Source: an uncultured Phascolarctobacterium sp. (GTDB taxonomy: Bacteria; Bacillota; Negativicutes; Acidaminococcales; Acidaminococcaceae). From it: a stretch of 64,000 bases of DNA. The notes beneath the pieces were generated by a model that saw only the letters and a program-made list of their open reading frames with translations, had not been told where the DNA came from and did not search any database. Location: positions 62,001-126,000 of the forward strand of contig URXA01000003.1 of NCBI GenBank assembly GCA_900551745.1, written 5' to 3'. Numbering within the stretch: the stretch's first letter is position 1; each line of letters starts with the position of its first letter. Positions 18,855 to 27,482 of the stretch are shown here, piece after piece. A program made the translations under genes and the position numbers.

Positions 18855-19796
18855 ATGGAAAAAAGTTCCAAAATATATGTAGCCGGGCATAGCGGTATGG
18901 TCGGCAGCGCTATTGTACGCGAGCTCCAACGACATGGCCATACAAATATTATTACTCGAACGCACAGTGAACTTAACCTGTGCCGCCAAACAGAAGTTGA
19001 AAGTTTCTTTGCAACTGAAAAACCGGAATATGTTTTTTTAGCAGCAGCTAGGGTTGGTGGCATTGCAGCTAACAATGAGGCTTTAGCCGATTTTATGTAC
19101 GATAATATGGTTCTAGAAATGAACGTTATTAATAGTGCTTGGAAAAACGGCTGCAAAAAGCTGGAATTTCTTGGTTCGTCTTGTATTTATCCGCGTATGG
19201 CACCACAACCTATGAAAGAAAGTTATCTTTTGACTGGCGCTCTGGAAAAAACGAACGAGGCCTATGCGCTTGCAAAAATCAGCGGTTTAAAATATTGTGA
19301 ATTTTTAAATCGTCAGTATGGTACGGATTATATTAGCATAATGCCTACGAATTTGTATGGCCCTAATGATAATTACCACCCCACTCACAGCCATGTATTA
19401 CCCGCTCTTATTCGCCGTTTCCACGAAGCTAAGCTGCAAAATTTATCGACTGTTACCTGCTGGGGCGACGGAAGTCCATTACGCGAATTTTTATATGTAG
19501 ATGATCTGGCAAACCTATGTGTTTTCTTAATGAACAATTACAGTGGTAACGAAACCGTAAATGCCGGTACTGGTAAAGAAATTACGATTAAGGCACTGGC
19601 CGAACTTATAGCTAAAATCGTTGGTTACACAGGCGAAATACGTTGGGATAAAAGCAAACCCAATGGAACCCCGCGCAAACTATTAGATGTATCGAAAAGT
19701 TCTGCGCTAGGCTGGAATTATAAAACAGAGCTTGCCGAAGGACTTCATTTGGCTTATGAAGATTTTCTAAATAATCCAATGCGTGCTGAACGCTAA
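18855..19796 (+). CDS. fcl: GDP-L-fucose synthase
   Basis: A 313-residue epimerase-reductase (WcaG/Fcl) that turns GDP-4-keto-6-deoxymannose into GDP-L-fucose with NADPH. Motifs seen: GHSGMVGSAIVREL (cofactor loop), FLGSSCIYPRMAPQPMKE, YALAKISGLKYCE (Tyr-xxx-Lys), and NLYGPNDNYHPTHSHVLPAL with the active-site His/Cys neighbourhood typical of Fcl. AAGGAG lies 11 bases before the ATG. It is the second enzyme of the GDP-fucose operon and supplies the GT10 enzyme. Confidence 0.96.
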   Translation: MEKSSKIYVAGHSGMVGSAIVRELQRHGHTNIITRTHSELNLCRQTEVESFFATEKPEYVFLAAARVGGIAANNEALADFMYDNMVLEMNVINSAWKNGCKKLEFLGSSCIYPRMAPQPMKESYLLTGALEKTNEAYALAKISGLKYCEFLNRQYGTDYISIMPTNLYGPNDNYHPTHSHVLPALIRRFHEAKLQNLSTVTCWGDGSPLREFLYVDDLANLCVFLMNNYSGNETVNAGTGKEITIKALAELIAKIVGYTGEIRWDKSKPNGTPRKLLDVSKSSALGWNYKTELAEGLHLAYEDFLNNPMRAER

Positions 19797-19830
19797 TTCA
19801 GCTAAATTATATAAAAGCAGGTTACAAATT

Positions 19831-21144
19831 ATGAATATCATTTTACTCTCCGGCGGTAGCGGAAAGAGACTTTGGCCGCTCTCCAATGATATACGCTCAA
19901 AGCAATTCATTAAAATATTTAAAACAGCAGACGGAAATTATGAATCTATGCTACAGCGTGTTTACCGGCAGATACGTACAGTCGATATAGATGCGTCAGT
20001 AACTGTTGCTACTTCTAAAACACAGGTCTCAGCTATTTGTAACCAGTTAGGTGACAATGTCAGTATTTCCGTCGAGCCATGCCGTAGAGATACTTTTCCT
20101 GCTATAGTTTTGGCAATTTGCTATCTTCATGATGTTTTAGGAATAAGCGCTGAAGAAGCTGTTGTTATCTGCCCTGTTGATCCTTATGTTGACAACGAAT
20201 ATTTTGCTTCTCTAAAGGAATTAAGCAAAATAGCGCAACAAGAAGAAGAACTTGTTTTATTGGGAATTACACCTACTTATCCTAGCGAGAAATATGGTTA
20301 TATCATTCCCGAAACAGATGAAACTGTCAGTCAAGTAAAAAACTTTAAGGAAAAACCGAATACAGCAACAGCGAAAGAGTATATCCGTCATGGAGCCTTA
20401 TGGAATGGCGGAGTTTTCGCCTGTAAACTAAAATATGTTTTAGAAAAAGCACATACACTGCTAAATTTTACTGATTATTATGATTTATACGCAAACTATA
20501 GTACTTTGCCGAAAATAAGCTTTGATTATGCGGTAGTTGAACAGGAAAAACACATAAAGGTCAAACGTTTTTCCGGATCGTGGAAAGACTTAGGTACTTG
20601 GAACACTTTGACCGAAGCGATGGAAGAACATGTTATTGGGCAGGCTATTATGAATACCAAATGCCACAATCTGCATGTTGTGAACGAACTTGACATTCCC
20701 GTATTATGTATGGGTCTGAAAAATATGGTAGTTTCTGCCAGTCCTGAAGGTATTCTGGTAGCTACTAAAGAAGACTCCAGCTATATTAAACCATTTGTGG
20801 ATGAAATCAGTCAACAGGTGATGTTTGCTGAAAAATCTTGGGGAAACTTCCGCGTTTTAGACGTAGGAATAAATAGTCTAACAATCAAGGTAAGCTTAAA
20901 AGCAGGCAATAAAATGAATTACCATAGTCACGAACGCAGAGACGAAGTCTGGACGATTATCTCCGGCACTGGTCGAACTATTGTTGATGGAATGGAACAG
21001 TATGTAACAGCCGGTGATGTAATAACCATGCAGGCTGGCTGCAGACATACGATTATTGCAGAAACCGAACTTGAAGTACTGGAAGTCCAGATTGGCAGGG
21101 AGATAAGTGTTCATGATAAGAAAAAATTTAAATTGGAAGAATAG
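19831..21144 (+). CDS. manC: Mannose-1-phosphate guanylyltransferase (ManC type)
   Basis: A 437-residue protein with an N-terminal nucleotidyltransferase domain (IILLSGGSGKRLWPLSND at its start; NFKEKP near residue 158; FSGSWKDLGTWNTLTEAM near 245). A C-terminal cupin follows (GNKMNYHSHERRDEVWTIIS near 365), as in type II phosphomannose isomerase/GDP-mannose pyrophosphorylases. It makes GDP-mannose from mannose-1-phosphate and GTP. I place the start at the ATG at 19831, directly before the nucleotide motif; the frame stays open 16 codons upstream, inside fcl. A separate ManA gene follows, so the cupin half may not be the main isomerase. Confidence 0.93.
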   Translation: MNIILLSGGSGKRLWPLSNDIRSKQFIKIFKTADGNYESMLQRVYRQIRTVDIDASVTVATSKTQVSAICNQLGDNVSISVEPCRRDTFPAIVLAICYLHDVLGISAEEAVVICPVDPYVDNEYFASLKELSKIAQQEEELVLLGITPTYPSEKYGYIIPETDETVSQVKNFKEKPNTATAKEYIRHGALWNGGVFACKLKYVLEKAHTLLNFTDYYDLYANYSTLPKISFDYAVVEQEKHIKVKRFSGSWKDLGTWNTLTEAMEEHVIGQAIMNTKCHNLHVVNELDIPVLCMGLKNMVVSASPEGILVATKEDSSYIKPFVDEISQQVMFAEKSWGNFRVLDVGINSLTIKVSLKAGNKMNYHSHERRDEVWTIISGTGRTIVDGMEQYVTAGDVITMQAGCRHTIIAETELEVLEVQIGREISVHDKKKFKLEE

Positions 21145-22141
21145 AAAAAAAATTAATAATCCTAAACCATTTTTATTGCAGCCAGCATGTAAAGAAGCAA
21201 TTTGGGGTGGTCAAAAGCTAAAAGAACATTTTGGAAAGCAGGCAAAATTAGATAATATTGCTGAAACCTGGGAATGCTCTACACATCAGGAAGGTCCAAG
21301 CATTGTATCTACAGGAGAACATATGGGAATGCTGTTGACAGAAGTTCTTCAAAAACACCCAGAATATTTAGGTACTCATCCTCGTACTAAAGGTGAATTA
21401 CCGATATTGGTAAAATTCATTGATGCAAATCATAAACTATCTGTTCAGGTACATCCTGATGATGAATATGCAAAACTTTATGAGAATGGGCAATTTGGCA
21501 AAACAGAAATGTGGTATGTGCTGGATGCTGATAAAGAAGCGAAGCTTATTTATGGTTTCTCCAATGATATGGATATCTCTGATGTTATACAAATCTTGAA
21601 AAATGGAACAATTGAAAAATATTTACAGAAAGTAAAAGTGCAAAAGAATGATGTATTTTATATCCCGGCAGGAACTGTACATGCTATAGGTGCTGGTAAT
21701 CTTATTGTTGAAGTACAAGAAAGCTCGAATCTTACCTATCGATTATATGATTATGACCGTATAGATAAGCAGGGCCAAAAACGTGAACTGCATATAGAAA
21801 AAGCACTAGCTGTTTTAGATCTAAAGGGCAAAGCAACTCCAAGACAGCCACTACGGGTACTGCGCTATACACCCGGCAGTGCTACGGAATTTTTATGTCG
21901 ATGTAAATACTTTCAAGTTGAAAGATTGCTGATAAATACAGACAAGGAAAGGCAATTGGTACAATTATATACAGGCAGTAATTCTTTTCAAGTTTTACTC
22001 TGTATAGATGGTGGAGGGCGGTTACTAATGGCTGATAATGAAAACTTGACCTATAGTAAAGGTAATTGCATTTTTATTCCAGCTGATACCGGCATGTTAA
22101 AGTTATCTGGTTCGGCACAGTTTTTAAAAATATCGTGTTAA
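21113..22141 (+). CDS. manA: Class I mannose-6-phosphate isomerase
   Basis: A cupin enzyme of about 342 aa converting fructose-6-phosphate to mannose-6-phosphate. The zinc-site sequence LSVQVHPDDEYAKLYENGQ is diagnostic, followed by GKTEMWYVLDAD. YIPAGTVHAIGAGNLIVEVQ and LTYRLYDYDR are also family motifs. The start overlaps the end of manC by about 32 bases: GTG at 21107 and ATG at 21113 are both possible, and I prefer the ATG. It completes the route fructose-6-P to GDP-fucose, apart from phosphomannomutase, which is not in the window. Confidence 0.93.
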   Translation: MIRKNLNWKNRKKINNPKPFLLQPACKEAIWGGQKLKEHFGKQAKLDNIAETWECSTHQEGPSIVSTGEHMGMLLTEVLQKHPEYLGTHPRTKGELPILVKFIDANHKLSVQVHPDDEYAKLYENGQFGKTEMWYVLDADKEAKLIYGFSNDMDISDVIQILKNGTIEKYLQKVKVQKNDVFYIPAGTVHAIGAGNLIVEVQESSNLTYRLYDYDRIDKQGQKRELHIEKALAVLDLKGKATPRQPLRVLRYTPGSATEFLCRCKYFQVERLLINTDKERQLVQLYTGSNSFQVLLCIDGGGRLLMADNENLTYSKGNCIFIPADTGMLKLSGSAQFLKISC

Positions 22142-22244
22142 GGCTTAAAGTCATTAAATTTTCTTTTATAGAAATTATTAAAAAATCAGCTGTACTGAAT
22201 TATGGCTATAAATATTGATTACAGTGATTATAATTACATTAATA

Positions 22245-22300
22245 AAACAATCAAAAAAGTCTAAGAAACTTTAGTGTTTCTTAGACTTTTTTGATTGTTT
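22245..22300. terminator. Bidirectional terminator with a perfect 25-bp stem
   Basis: Arms 22245-22269 and 22276-22300 are exact inverted complements with a 6-base loop and A-rich/T-rich ends. It lies between manA (+) and a glycosyltransferase (-). Confidence 0.88.
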
Positions 22301-22344
22301 CACCATATAATCACACGCTTATAAATAAAAATCGTTTTAAATTT

Positions 22345-23112
22345 CTATTTATCATTTCTGCAACTCAATTGCTGCTGCAATTCATATAGTTTCCAATATT
22401 TTAGCAAAGTATAGAAAAAATGCTGTAGACTTGAATAAAGTCCTGGCCAACCATCTAAAAACCCCAATTGTAAAAAATAAGCTCGGATAAAGCCATAAAT
22501 TCCATGAGTAAAAGCAGCACTTTTTCCTACGCGTTTTCCTTTACTGAAATTATCTTCAGCCCAGATAGAAGTATACTGACCCGCTTTATCAAGCCATTGC
22601 TGCCAGGAATCATAAGTATAATGCATAAGAATTCCAGAAAGCTTCTGTTTAGGCAATTTGCAAACTGGCCGCTCATGTACTTTATGTTCCCATTTTACTT
22701 CCAATCTGGGAAAAAGTCTTATTACTTCATCCGGTGCAAAAATTCCATGATTATATCCAAAATCAAAAGCTTCAATTTTCCGCATAAAACTATATTGCTT
22801 GGCTTCACATTTAGCCACAGCATTTTTTATCGACTCAATCAGCTCAGATGACAGTCTTTCATCAGCATCTATATATAAAATATAATCAGCATCAGTTTTA
22901 TCTAAAACAAAATTGCGCTGAGCTGAAAAATCATTATCCCATTTACGGCAAAGAACCCTTGCACCATATAAATTAGCCAACCCAACAGTTGCATCATCAC
23001 TTCCAGAATCAATAATAATTATTTCATCGGCAATCTTACGGACATTTTCTATAACTGCAACTATATTTTTCTCTTCATTTTTTGTTAAAATGACCACAGC
23101 AATTTTTTTCAT
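22345..23112 (-). CDS. Family 2 glycosyltransferase (WaaE/KdtX-like)
   Basis: A GT2 enzyme of 255 aa resembling LPS core beta-1,4-glucosyltransferases of the WaaE/KdtX group. It has AVVILTKNEEKNIVAVIENV at the N-terminus, IIIDSGSDDATVGLA, the metal site YILYIDADERLSSELI, and KWEHKVHERPV in the second half. It lacks long membrane segments. The ATG at 23112 has GGAGG five bases upstream, so the ATG at 23124 is not favoured. The gene stands alone on the - strand between two + strand operons and ends at the 25-bp-stem terminator. Confidence 0.86.
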   Translation of the reverse strand: MKKIAVVILTKNEEKNIVAVIENVRKIADEIIIIDSGSDDATVGLANLYGARVLCRKWDNDFSAQRNFVLDKTDADYILYIDADERLSSELIESIKNAVAKCEAKQYSFMRKIEAFDFGYNHGIFAPDEVIRLFPRLEVKWEHKVHERPVCKLPKQKLSGILMHYTYDSWQQWLDKAGQYTSIWAEDNFSKGKRVGKSAAFTHGIYGFIRAYFLQLGFLDGWPGLYSSLQHFFYTLLKYWKLYELQQQLSCRNDK

Positions 23113-23256
23113 AAAAGCCTCCATGACATCTTTATTTTATTATAACATATAAACACACCAAGTATTCCTTGTAATCGCAAGAAGTTTATTCTATAATTAT
23201 TATGTATTTATTTTATTTAAGTAACCATCCGTATATTTGAAAGGAAAATATAAACA

Positions 23257-23994
23257 ATGGATTTCAGTTATTCCAGTTATAAAGATTTAATTTATTTATT
23301 AAAAGCGCACAATTATGTTATTGCCAGCTATAATAATTATCATGAATATAAAAAATCAGTAATTTTAAGACATGATATTGATTTCTCAATAAACGATAGT
23401 TATAAATTTTCCCTTTTTGAAGAATCACTTAATATAAAATCTGTTTATTTCGTTTTACTGTCTACAGGTTTTTATAATCCTATGGAAAAATGTTCCCGTA
23501 AAATGCTTAAAGATATGCATAAACGAGGCTTTACCATTGGCCTGCATTTTGATACAACAGCTTATGATACTAATGATATAAATCAGCCTGTTCAATCAGA
23601 AAAAAATATATTGGAAGAAATTATAGAAGCTCCGGTTAATTTAATTTCATTCCATCGCCCAGCACCAATTATTTTAGAAAATGATTTAAAATTTCCAGGG
23701 CTGACAAATGTTTATTCTAAAGAATTTTTCCATGACTGCAAATACTGTTCTGATTCACGTTTTTTTTGGCGTGATAATCCATATGAATTAATCGTTGAAG
23801 AAAAATATGACCATCTGCATATTTTAACACATGCGTTCTGTTGGTCTGAATACGATAGATGTCCTACTTATGTTTATAAGTCGCTCATATCTCAGGCAAG
23901 CTGGGAACGTTATAAATATTTTACTGAGAATGTCAGAAATCCAGAAGAATTTATTTCAGAAGAAGAAGCCAGAAAACTTTGGCTTAACAAATAG
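23257..23994 (+). CDS. Polysaccharide deacetylase-like protein
   Basis: A 245-residue protein with a likely carbohydrate esterase 4-type barrel. VILRHDIDFSINDSYKF (near residue 37) resembles the 'DxD' metal motif. GFTIGLHFDTTAYD and LISFHRPAPI could supply further metal and catalytic residues. LHILTHAFCWSE near residue 190 matches the last 'H.fy/W' strand. Full CE4 motif spacing cannot be verified by eye. No signal peptide is present, so it acts in the cytoplasm, perhaps on a nucleotide-sugar or lipid-linked intermediate. It is cotranscribed with the nucleotide-sugar dehydrogenase 9 nt downstream. Confidence 0.6.
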   Translation: MDFSYSSYKDLIYLLKAHNYVIASYNNYHEYKKSVILRHDIDFSINDSYKFSLFEESLNIKSVYFVLLSTGFYNPMEKCSRKMLKDMHKRGFTIGLHFDTTAYDTNDINQPVQSEKNILEEIIEAPVNLISFHRPAPIILENDLKFPGLTNVYSKEFFHDCKYCSDSRFFWRDNPYELIVEEKYDHLHILTHAFCWSEYDRCPTYVYKSLISQASWERYKYFTENVRNPEEFISEEEARKLWLNK

Positions 23995-24003
23995 GAGTCA
24001 ATA

Positions 24004-25323
24004 ATGCAGAACTTTAAAAATCTTATTGAAAAAAGAACCTCTCTTGCTGTAATAGGATTGGGTTATGTTGGTATGCCTTTGGCTGTTGCATTTGCAGACC
24101 ATATAAACGTAACCGGTTTTGATTTGAACAAAGAAAAAATTTCCTTATATAAATCCGGCATAGATCCAACCAACGAAGTAGGAAACGAAAAAATACAAAA
24201 AACTACTATAAATTTCACAACAGAAGAACAGCAGTTACAATATGCAAGCTTTCATATCATTGCTGTTCCAACGCCTATAAATCAGGATAAAACTCCCGAT
24301 TTTGGTCCTATCATCGGAGCCAGCACTATTTTAGGCCGCAACCTTGCGCCTGGTTCTATCATCGTTTACGAATCAACTGTTTATCCGGGGGTTACAGAAG
24401 ATATCTGTATTCCAATCTTGGAAAAAGAATCTGGTTTAACGTGCGGTATTGATTTCAAAGTCGGATATTCTCCTGAAAGAATAAACCCCGGTGATAAAAT
24501 CCATCGTTTAGAAAATATAAAAAAAATCGTATCCGGCATGGATCAGGAAACACTAAACGAAATAGCATCAGTTTATGAACTTATAATAAAAGCAGGAGTA
24601 TATCGTGCTTCCAGCATTAAAGTTGCAGAAGCAGCCAAAGTTGCTGAAAACAGCCAGCGTGATATCAACATAGCTTTTATGAACGAATTGGCAATGGCTT
24701 TCGACAAAATGAAAATAGATACAAACGAAGTTGTTGATGCTATGAACACGAAATGGAATGCGCTCGGTTTCCGCCCGGGTTTAGTTGGCGGTCACTGTAT
24801 TGGCGTAGATCCATATTATTTTGTTTATGAAGCGGAAAAACTTGGTTACCACAGTCAGATAATACTTTCTGGCCGACAAATAAATGACGGTATGGGTACT
24901 TTTATTGCAGATGCCATTATTAAACAGCTGGTACTGGCAGGGAAAAAAGTTATTGATGCAAAAGTAGCAATTTTGGGAATCACCTTTAAAGAAAATTGCC
25001 CTGACGTTCGAAACTCAAAAGTTATTGACATTGTCAAAAGACTCAAAGAATATGGGATTTCCCCAGACATTACAGATCCCTGGGCAGATATCGTAGAAGT
25101 AAAAAATGAATACAATATTAACCTAAAGCAGCTAAACGATATAAAAAATATTGACTGTCTTGTTTTAGCTGTGGCACATGATGAATTTAAAATTATGAAT
25201 TTACTGGATATGGATAATCTATTTAAGCCATTGCCGAATTCAGAAAAAGTTTTTATCGATCTAAAAAATATCTGTTCTCTATCTGAGCTGACATCTTCTG
25301 GTTATAATTTTTGGAGATTATAA
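24004..25323 (+). CDS. UDP-N-acetylhexosamine 6-dehydrogenase (TviB/WbpO-like)
   Basis: A 439-residue nucleotide-sugar dehydrogenase of the UDP-Glc/UDP-ManNAc dehydrogenase superfamily. Features: LAVIGLGYVGMPLAVAFADH (NAD-binding), IIAVPTPINQDKTPDFGPI, YESTVYPGVTEDICIPILE, AEAAKVAENSQRDINIAFMN, and the catalytic cysteine in GGHCIGVDPYYF near residue 260. The 'PTPI...PDxxPI' and 'ENSQRDINIA' forms match TviB/WbpO enzymes, which oxidise UDP-GlcNAc or UDP-GalNAc to the uronic acid. This suggests an acidic aminosugar in the surface glycan. AGGAG lies six bases before the ATG. Confidence 0.88.
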   Translation: MQNFKNLIEKRTSLAVIGLGYVGMPLAVAFADHINVTGFDLNKEKISLYKSGIDPTNEVGNEKIQKTTINFTTEEQQLQYASFHIIAVPTPINQDKTPDFGPIIGASTILGRNLAPGSIIVYESTVYPGVTEDICIPILEKESGLTCGIDFKVGYSPERINPGDKIHRLENIKKIVSGMDQETLNEIASVYELIIKAGVYRASSIKVAEAAKVAENSQRDINIAFMNELAMAFDKMKIDTNEVVDAMNTKWNALGFRPGLVGGHCIGVDPYYFVYEAEKLGYHSQIILSGRQINDGMGTFIADAIIKQLVLAGKKVIDAKVAILGITFKENCPDVRNSKVIDIVKRLKEYGISPDITDPWADIVEVKNEYNINLKQLNDIKNIDCLVLAVAHDEFKIMNLLDMDNLFKPLPNSEKVFIDLKNICSLSELTSSGYNFWRL

Positions 25324-25360
25324 AATAAAGCCGTAAACACAATTGTTTACGGCTTTATTT
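25323..25360. terminator. Bidirectional terminator
   Basis: A perfect 16-bp stem (aaataaagccgtaaac with its complement) and a 6-base loop overlap the stop of the dehydrogenase gene. It also serves the convergent GT8 gene. Confidence 0.87.
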
Positions 25361-26368
25361 TTACGATTTTATTTTCAGCCTGACTTTTAAAATAGCATAC
25401 CATAAATAACATTTTAAAGCATTCTGCCAATTATGATGTTTTTTAAAAAATCTCCCGGCCTGTTTAAAATTGTGGTAATTTTCCGGTTTTCGTTCCGGCA
25501 GATAATCATTTACGCTATCCCAAAAAGATATATTCAAATATTGCCTCCATATTTTATCATATTCTGTCAATGCTACATCCCACGGCTTTTCTCTGCCAAA
25601 AAAATGATAAATTATACATCCTTCAGGCACTTTGCTGCCATCACACCCCAAATGATTAAATTTTTCGTCAATAAACTTTATATCACCATCCATAACCAGA
25701 TTCAATACATCCTGATCATGGCACGTAAAGCTTTTGGGATCACGTCCTTGATAACTGAATGCTTTTTCAGTTATGGAATTCTCTTCCCATTTTTCAGTAT
25801 CAATCCATAGAACACCCGAATTAAAATATTTACCACTTTTTAGCCCTAAAAAATCACTTCTAGTCTTTACCGCCTCAGGCAAATCTGAAACAGCTGCTAA
25901 TACTTTCCCTTCTAAATCTATTTTTTTAAATGCTTCCATACTGTCGATACATATCAGATCCGCATCCAGATATAAGAAATATTTTGTTATTTTTTTTAAT
26001 ACCTTAGTCATGTATAACCTAAAATAACTGACTCTTTTAAACCGTGAATGTTTTATGTGGAAGTTGGCAAACGGCTCCATATCCATCAAATAAACATAAC
26101 AGTTTTGTTTGTATTTTACAGAAGTTTCTTCCAAAGCATTCAAATCTTTTTCACTAACAGCATCAGTAAAAATATGAAATGAAAAATTTATATTTTTATT
26201 ATTCTCTAATATAGATGTAATAGTAACTCCTGTCGGCCGAAAAAAATTTATATCTATGTTAAAGCAAATATGCATTATATCATTTTTGTCTTCTGCACAT
26301 TGTGAATTTTCAAAACTATATATTTTTTTTACGATTTCTTTTTTTTCAAAATACTCTCTGTCAAACAT
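25361..26368 (-). CDS. Family 8 glycosyltransferase
   Basis: A 335-residue GT8 enzyme. IMHICFNIDINFFRPTGVTI marks the N-terminal nucleotide site. KYFLYLDADLICIDSMEAF is the DxD metal site. FNSGVLWIDTEKWEE, FTCHDQDVLNLVM and IIYHFFGREKPWD follow in family order. A basic C-terminal tail (KHHNWQNALKCYLWYAILKV) may bind the membrane, as in RfaJ/WaaJ proteins that add hexoses to LPS core. It is convergent with the dehydrogenase and upstream of the heptose operon terminator. Donor sugar unknown. Confidence 0.87.
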   Translation of the reverse strand: MFDREYFEKKEIVKKIYSFENSQCAEDKNDIMHICFNIDINFFRPTGVTITSILENNKNINFSFHIFTDAVSEKDLNALEETSVKYKQNCYVYLMDMEPFANFHIKHSRFKRVSYFRLYMTKVLKKITKYFLYLDADLICIDSMEAFKKIDLEGKVLAAVSDLPEAVKTRSDFLGLKSGKYFNSGVLWIDTEKWEENSITEKAFSYQGRDPKSFTCHDQDVLNLVMDGDIKFIDEKFNHLGCDGSKVPEGCIIYHFFGREKPWDVALTEYDKIWRQYLNISFWDSVNDYLPERKPENYHNFKQAGRFFKKHHNWQNALKCYLWYAILKVRLKIKS

Positions 26369-26416
26369 CTACATACCTCAATATTTTCATATTTTTCAGC
26401 ATCTCACAAATCCCAT

Positions 26417-26455
26417 AAAATCAGCACAGGTTCTTTTGTTACCTGTGCTGATTTT
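26417..26455 (-). terminator. Terminator of the LPS inner-core operon
   Basis: A 15-bp stem aaaatcagcacaggt/acctgtgctgatttt with a 9-base loop overlaps the stop codon of the last heptosyltransferase gene. Confidence 0.87.
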
Positions 26456-27482
26456 ATTTATTCAACATTGTATCAGCCGCTTCTACCACCTGTTCCACAG
26501 TCATCATTGTCATACACTGCAAATCATCGCAGCTGTGCTTCATTCCATCCGCACATCCCTGACAAGGCGGCTGAGCAGTAACTATTACAGCATCCTTTGT
26601 ATAAGGACCATAAAGCTTCGGATTTGACGGTCCGTACATAGCAACGATAGGCACTTTCTGGCTGATAGCCACATGCATAGGGCCGCTGTCATTAGTAATA
26701 ATCAAACAACAACGGCGCATTGCAGCGGCCAGACCGCCAATAGCAAAATGTCCTGTAGCAATAATCGGCCGCGTTTGCATATAACCTGTTGCTTCCGCAA
26801 CCATCTCTTCATCCATTGGCCCGCCAAAAAATACTGTTTTATACCCCCTGGCAGCAAAAATATCTGCAACCTCAGCAAAACGTTCCGGCGGCCAGCGTTT
26901 AGTCGGTACGGCGCTGCCAATGTTAAAACCAATCAGTTTATCCTGATCAGTGATATTTTGTTCCTGCCAGAAAAGCTCTGCTTCTAAAAAATGTTCTTCA
27001 CCCGGAAAAATTTCCAGACCGTTATTACTCAGATCCTGCACACCCAACTGCTGCAATACGTCAAGATACATATCAGCAGCATGCATAGACCTATCCAGCG
27101 GCGTAAAAACATCCCAGAACCACTTAAATATTTTATGCGTCGTACCTGTACGCAGCTTAACCTTTGTCATCGCGTCAATAAAAGAACAGCGCTCGTTAGG
27201 ATGCAAATTAATGAGCACATCAAAATCAAGCTTGCTTAAATGCCTGGAACAGGCCCATAGCGATAAAATGCTGTTGTCACGGCCTTTTTTATCTATCGTG
27301 ACAATTTCATCAAGGTACGGATTAAAAAGCACCACATCTTTTAATTTTTCATCTACCAGCATAGTAATATGCGCATCAGGTGCAGCTTTGCGCAGTGCAT
27401 GTATAAAAGGCGTCGTTAGAGTCAAATCGCCCAAGTGCATTAAAAACGTTACCAGTATCTTCTTGCCATTGAGTTCAACCAT
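26454..27482 (-). CDS. LPS heptosyltransferase, family 9 (WaaF-like)
   Basis: A 342-residue GT9 enzyme. KILVTFLMHLGDLTLTTPFI is the acceptor-side motif. LIGFNIGSAVPTKRWPPERF opens the nucleotide half. IITNDSGPMHVAISQKVPIV is the ADP-heptose binding signature, followed by AMYGPSNPKLYGPY. A Cys-rich tail (PPCQGCADGMKHSCDDLQC) may form a metal or disulfide cluster and recurs in the neighbouring paralogue. As a second heptosyltransferase after a WaaC-like one, it probably adds heptose II to the core. Its ATG shares a base with the stop of the upstream gene (TAATG), so translation is coupled. Confidence 0.88.
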   Translation of the reverse strand: MVELNGKKILVTFLMHLGDLTLTTPFIHALRKAAPDAHITMLVDEKLKDVVLFNPYLDEIVTIDKKGRDNSILSLWACSRHLSKLDFDVLINLHPNERCSFIDAMTKVKLRTGTTHKIFKWFWDVFTPLDRSMHAADMYLDVLQQLGVQDLSNNGLEIFPGEEHFLEAELFWQEQNITDQDKLIGFNIGSAVPTKRWPPERFAEVADIFAARGYKTVFFGGPMDEEMVAEATGYMQTRPIIATGHFAIGGLAAAMRRCCLIITNDSGPMHVAISQKVPIVAMYGPSNPKLYGPYTKDAVIVTAQPPCQGCADGMKHSCDDLQCMTMMTVEQVVEAADTMLNK

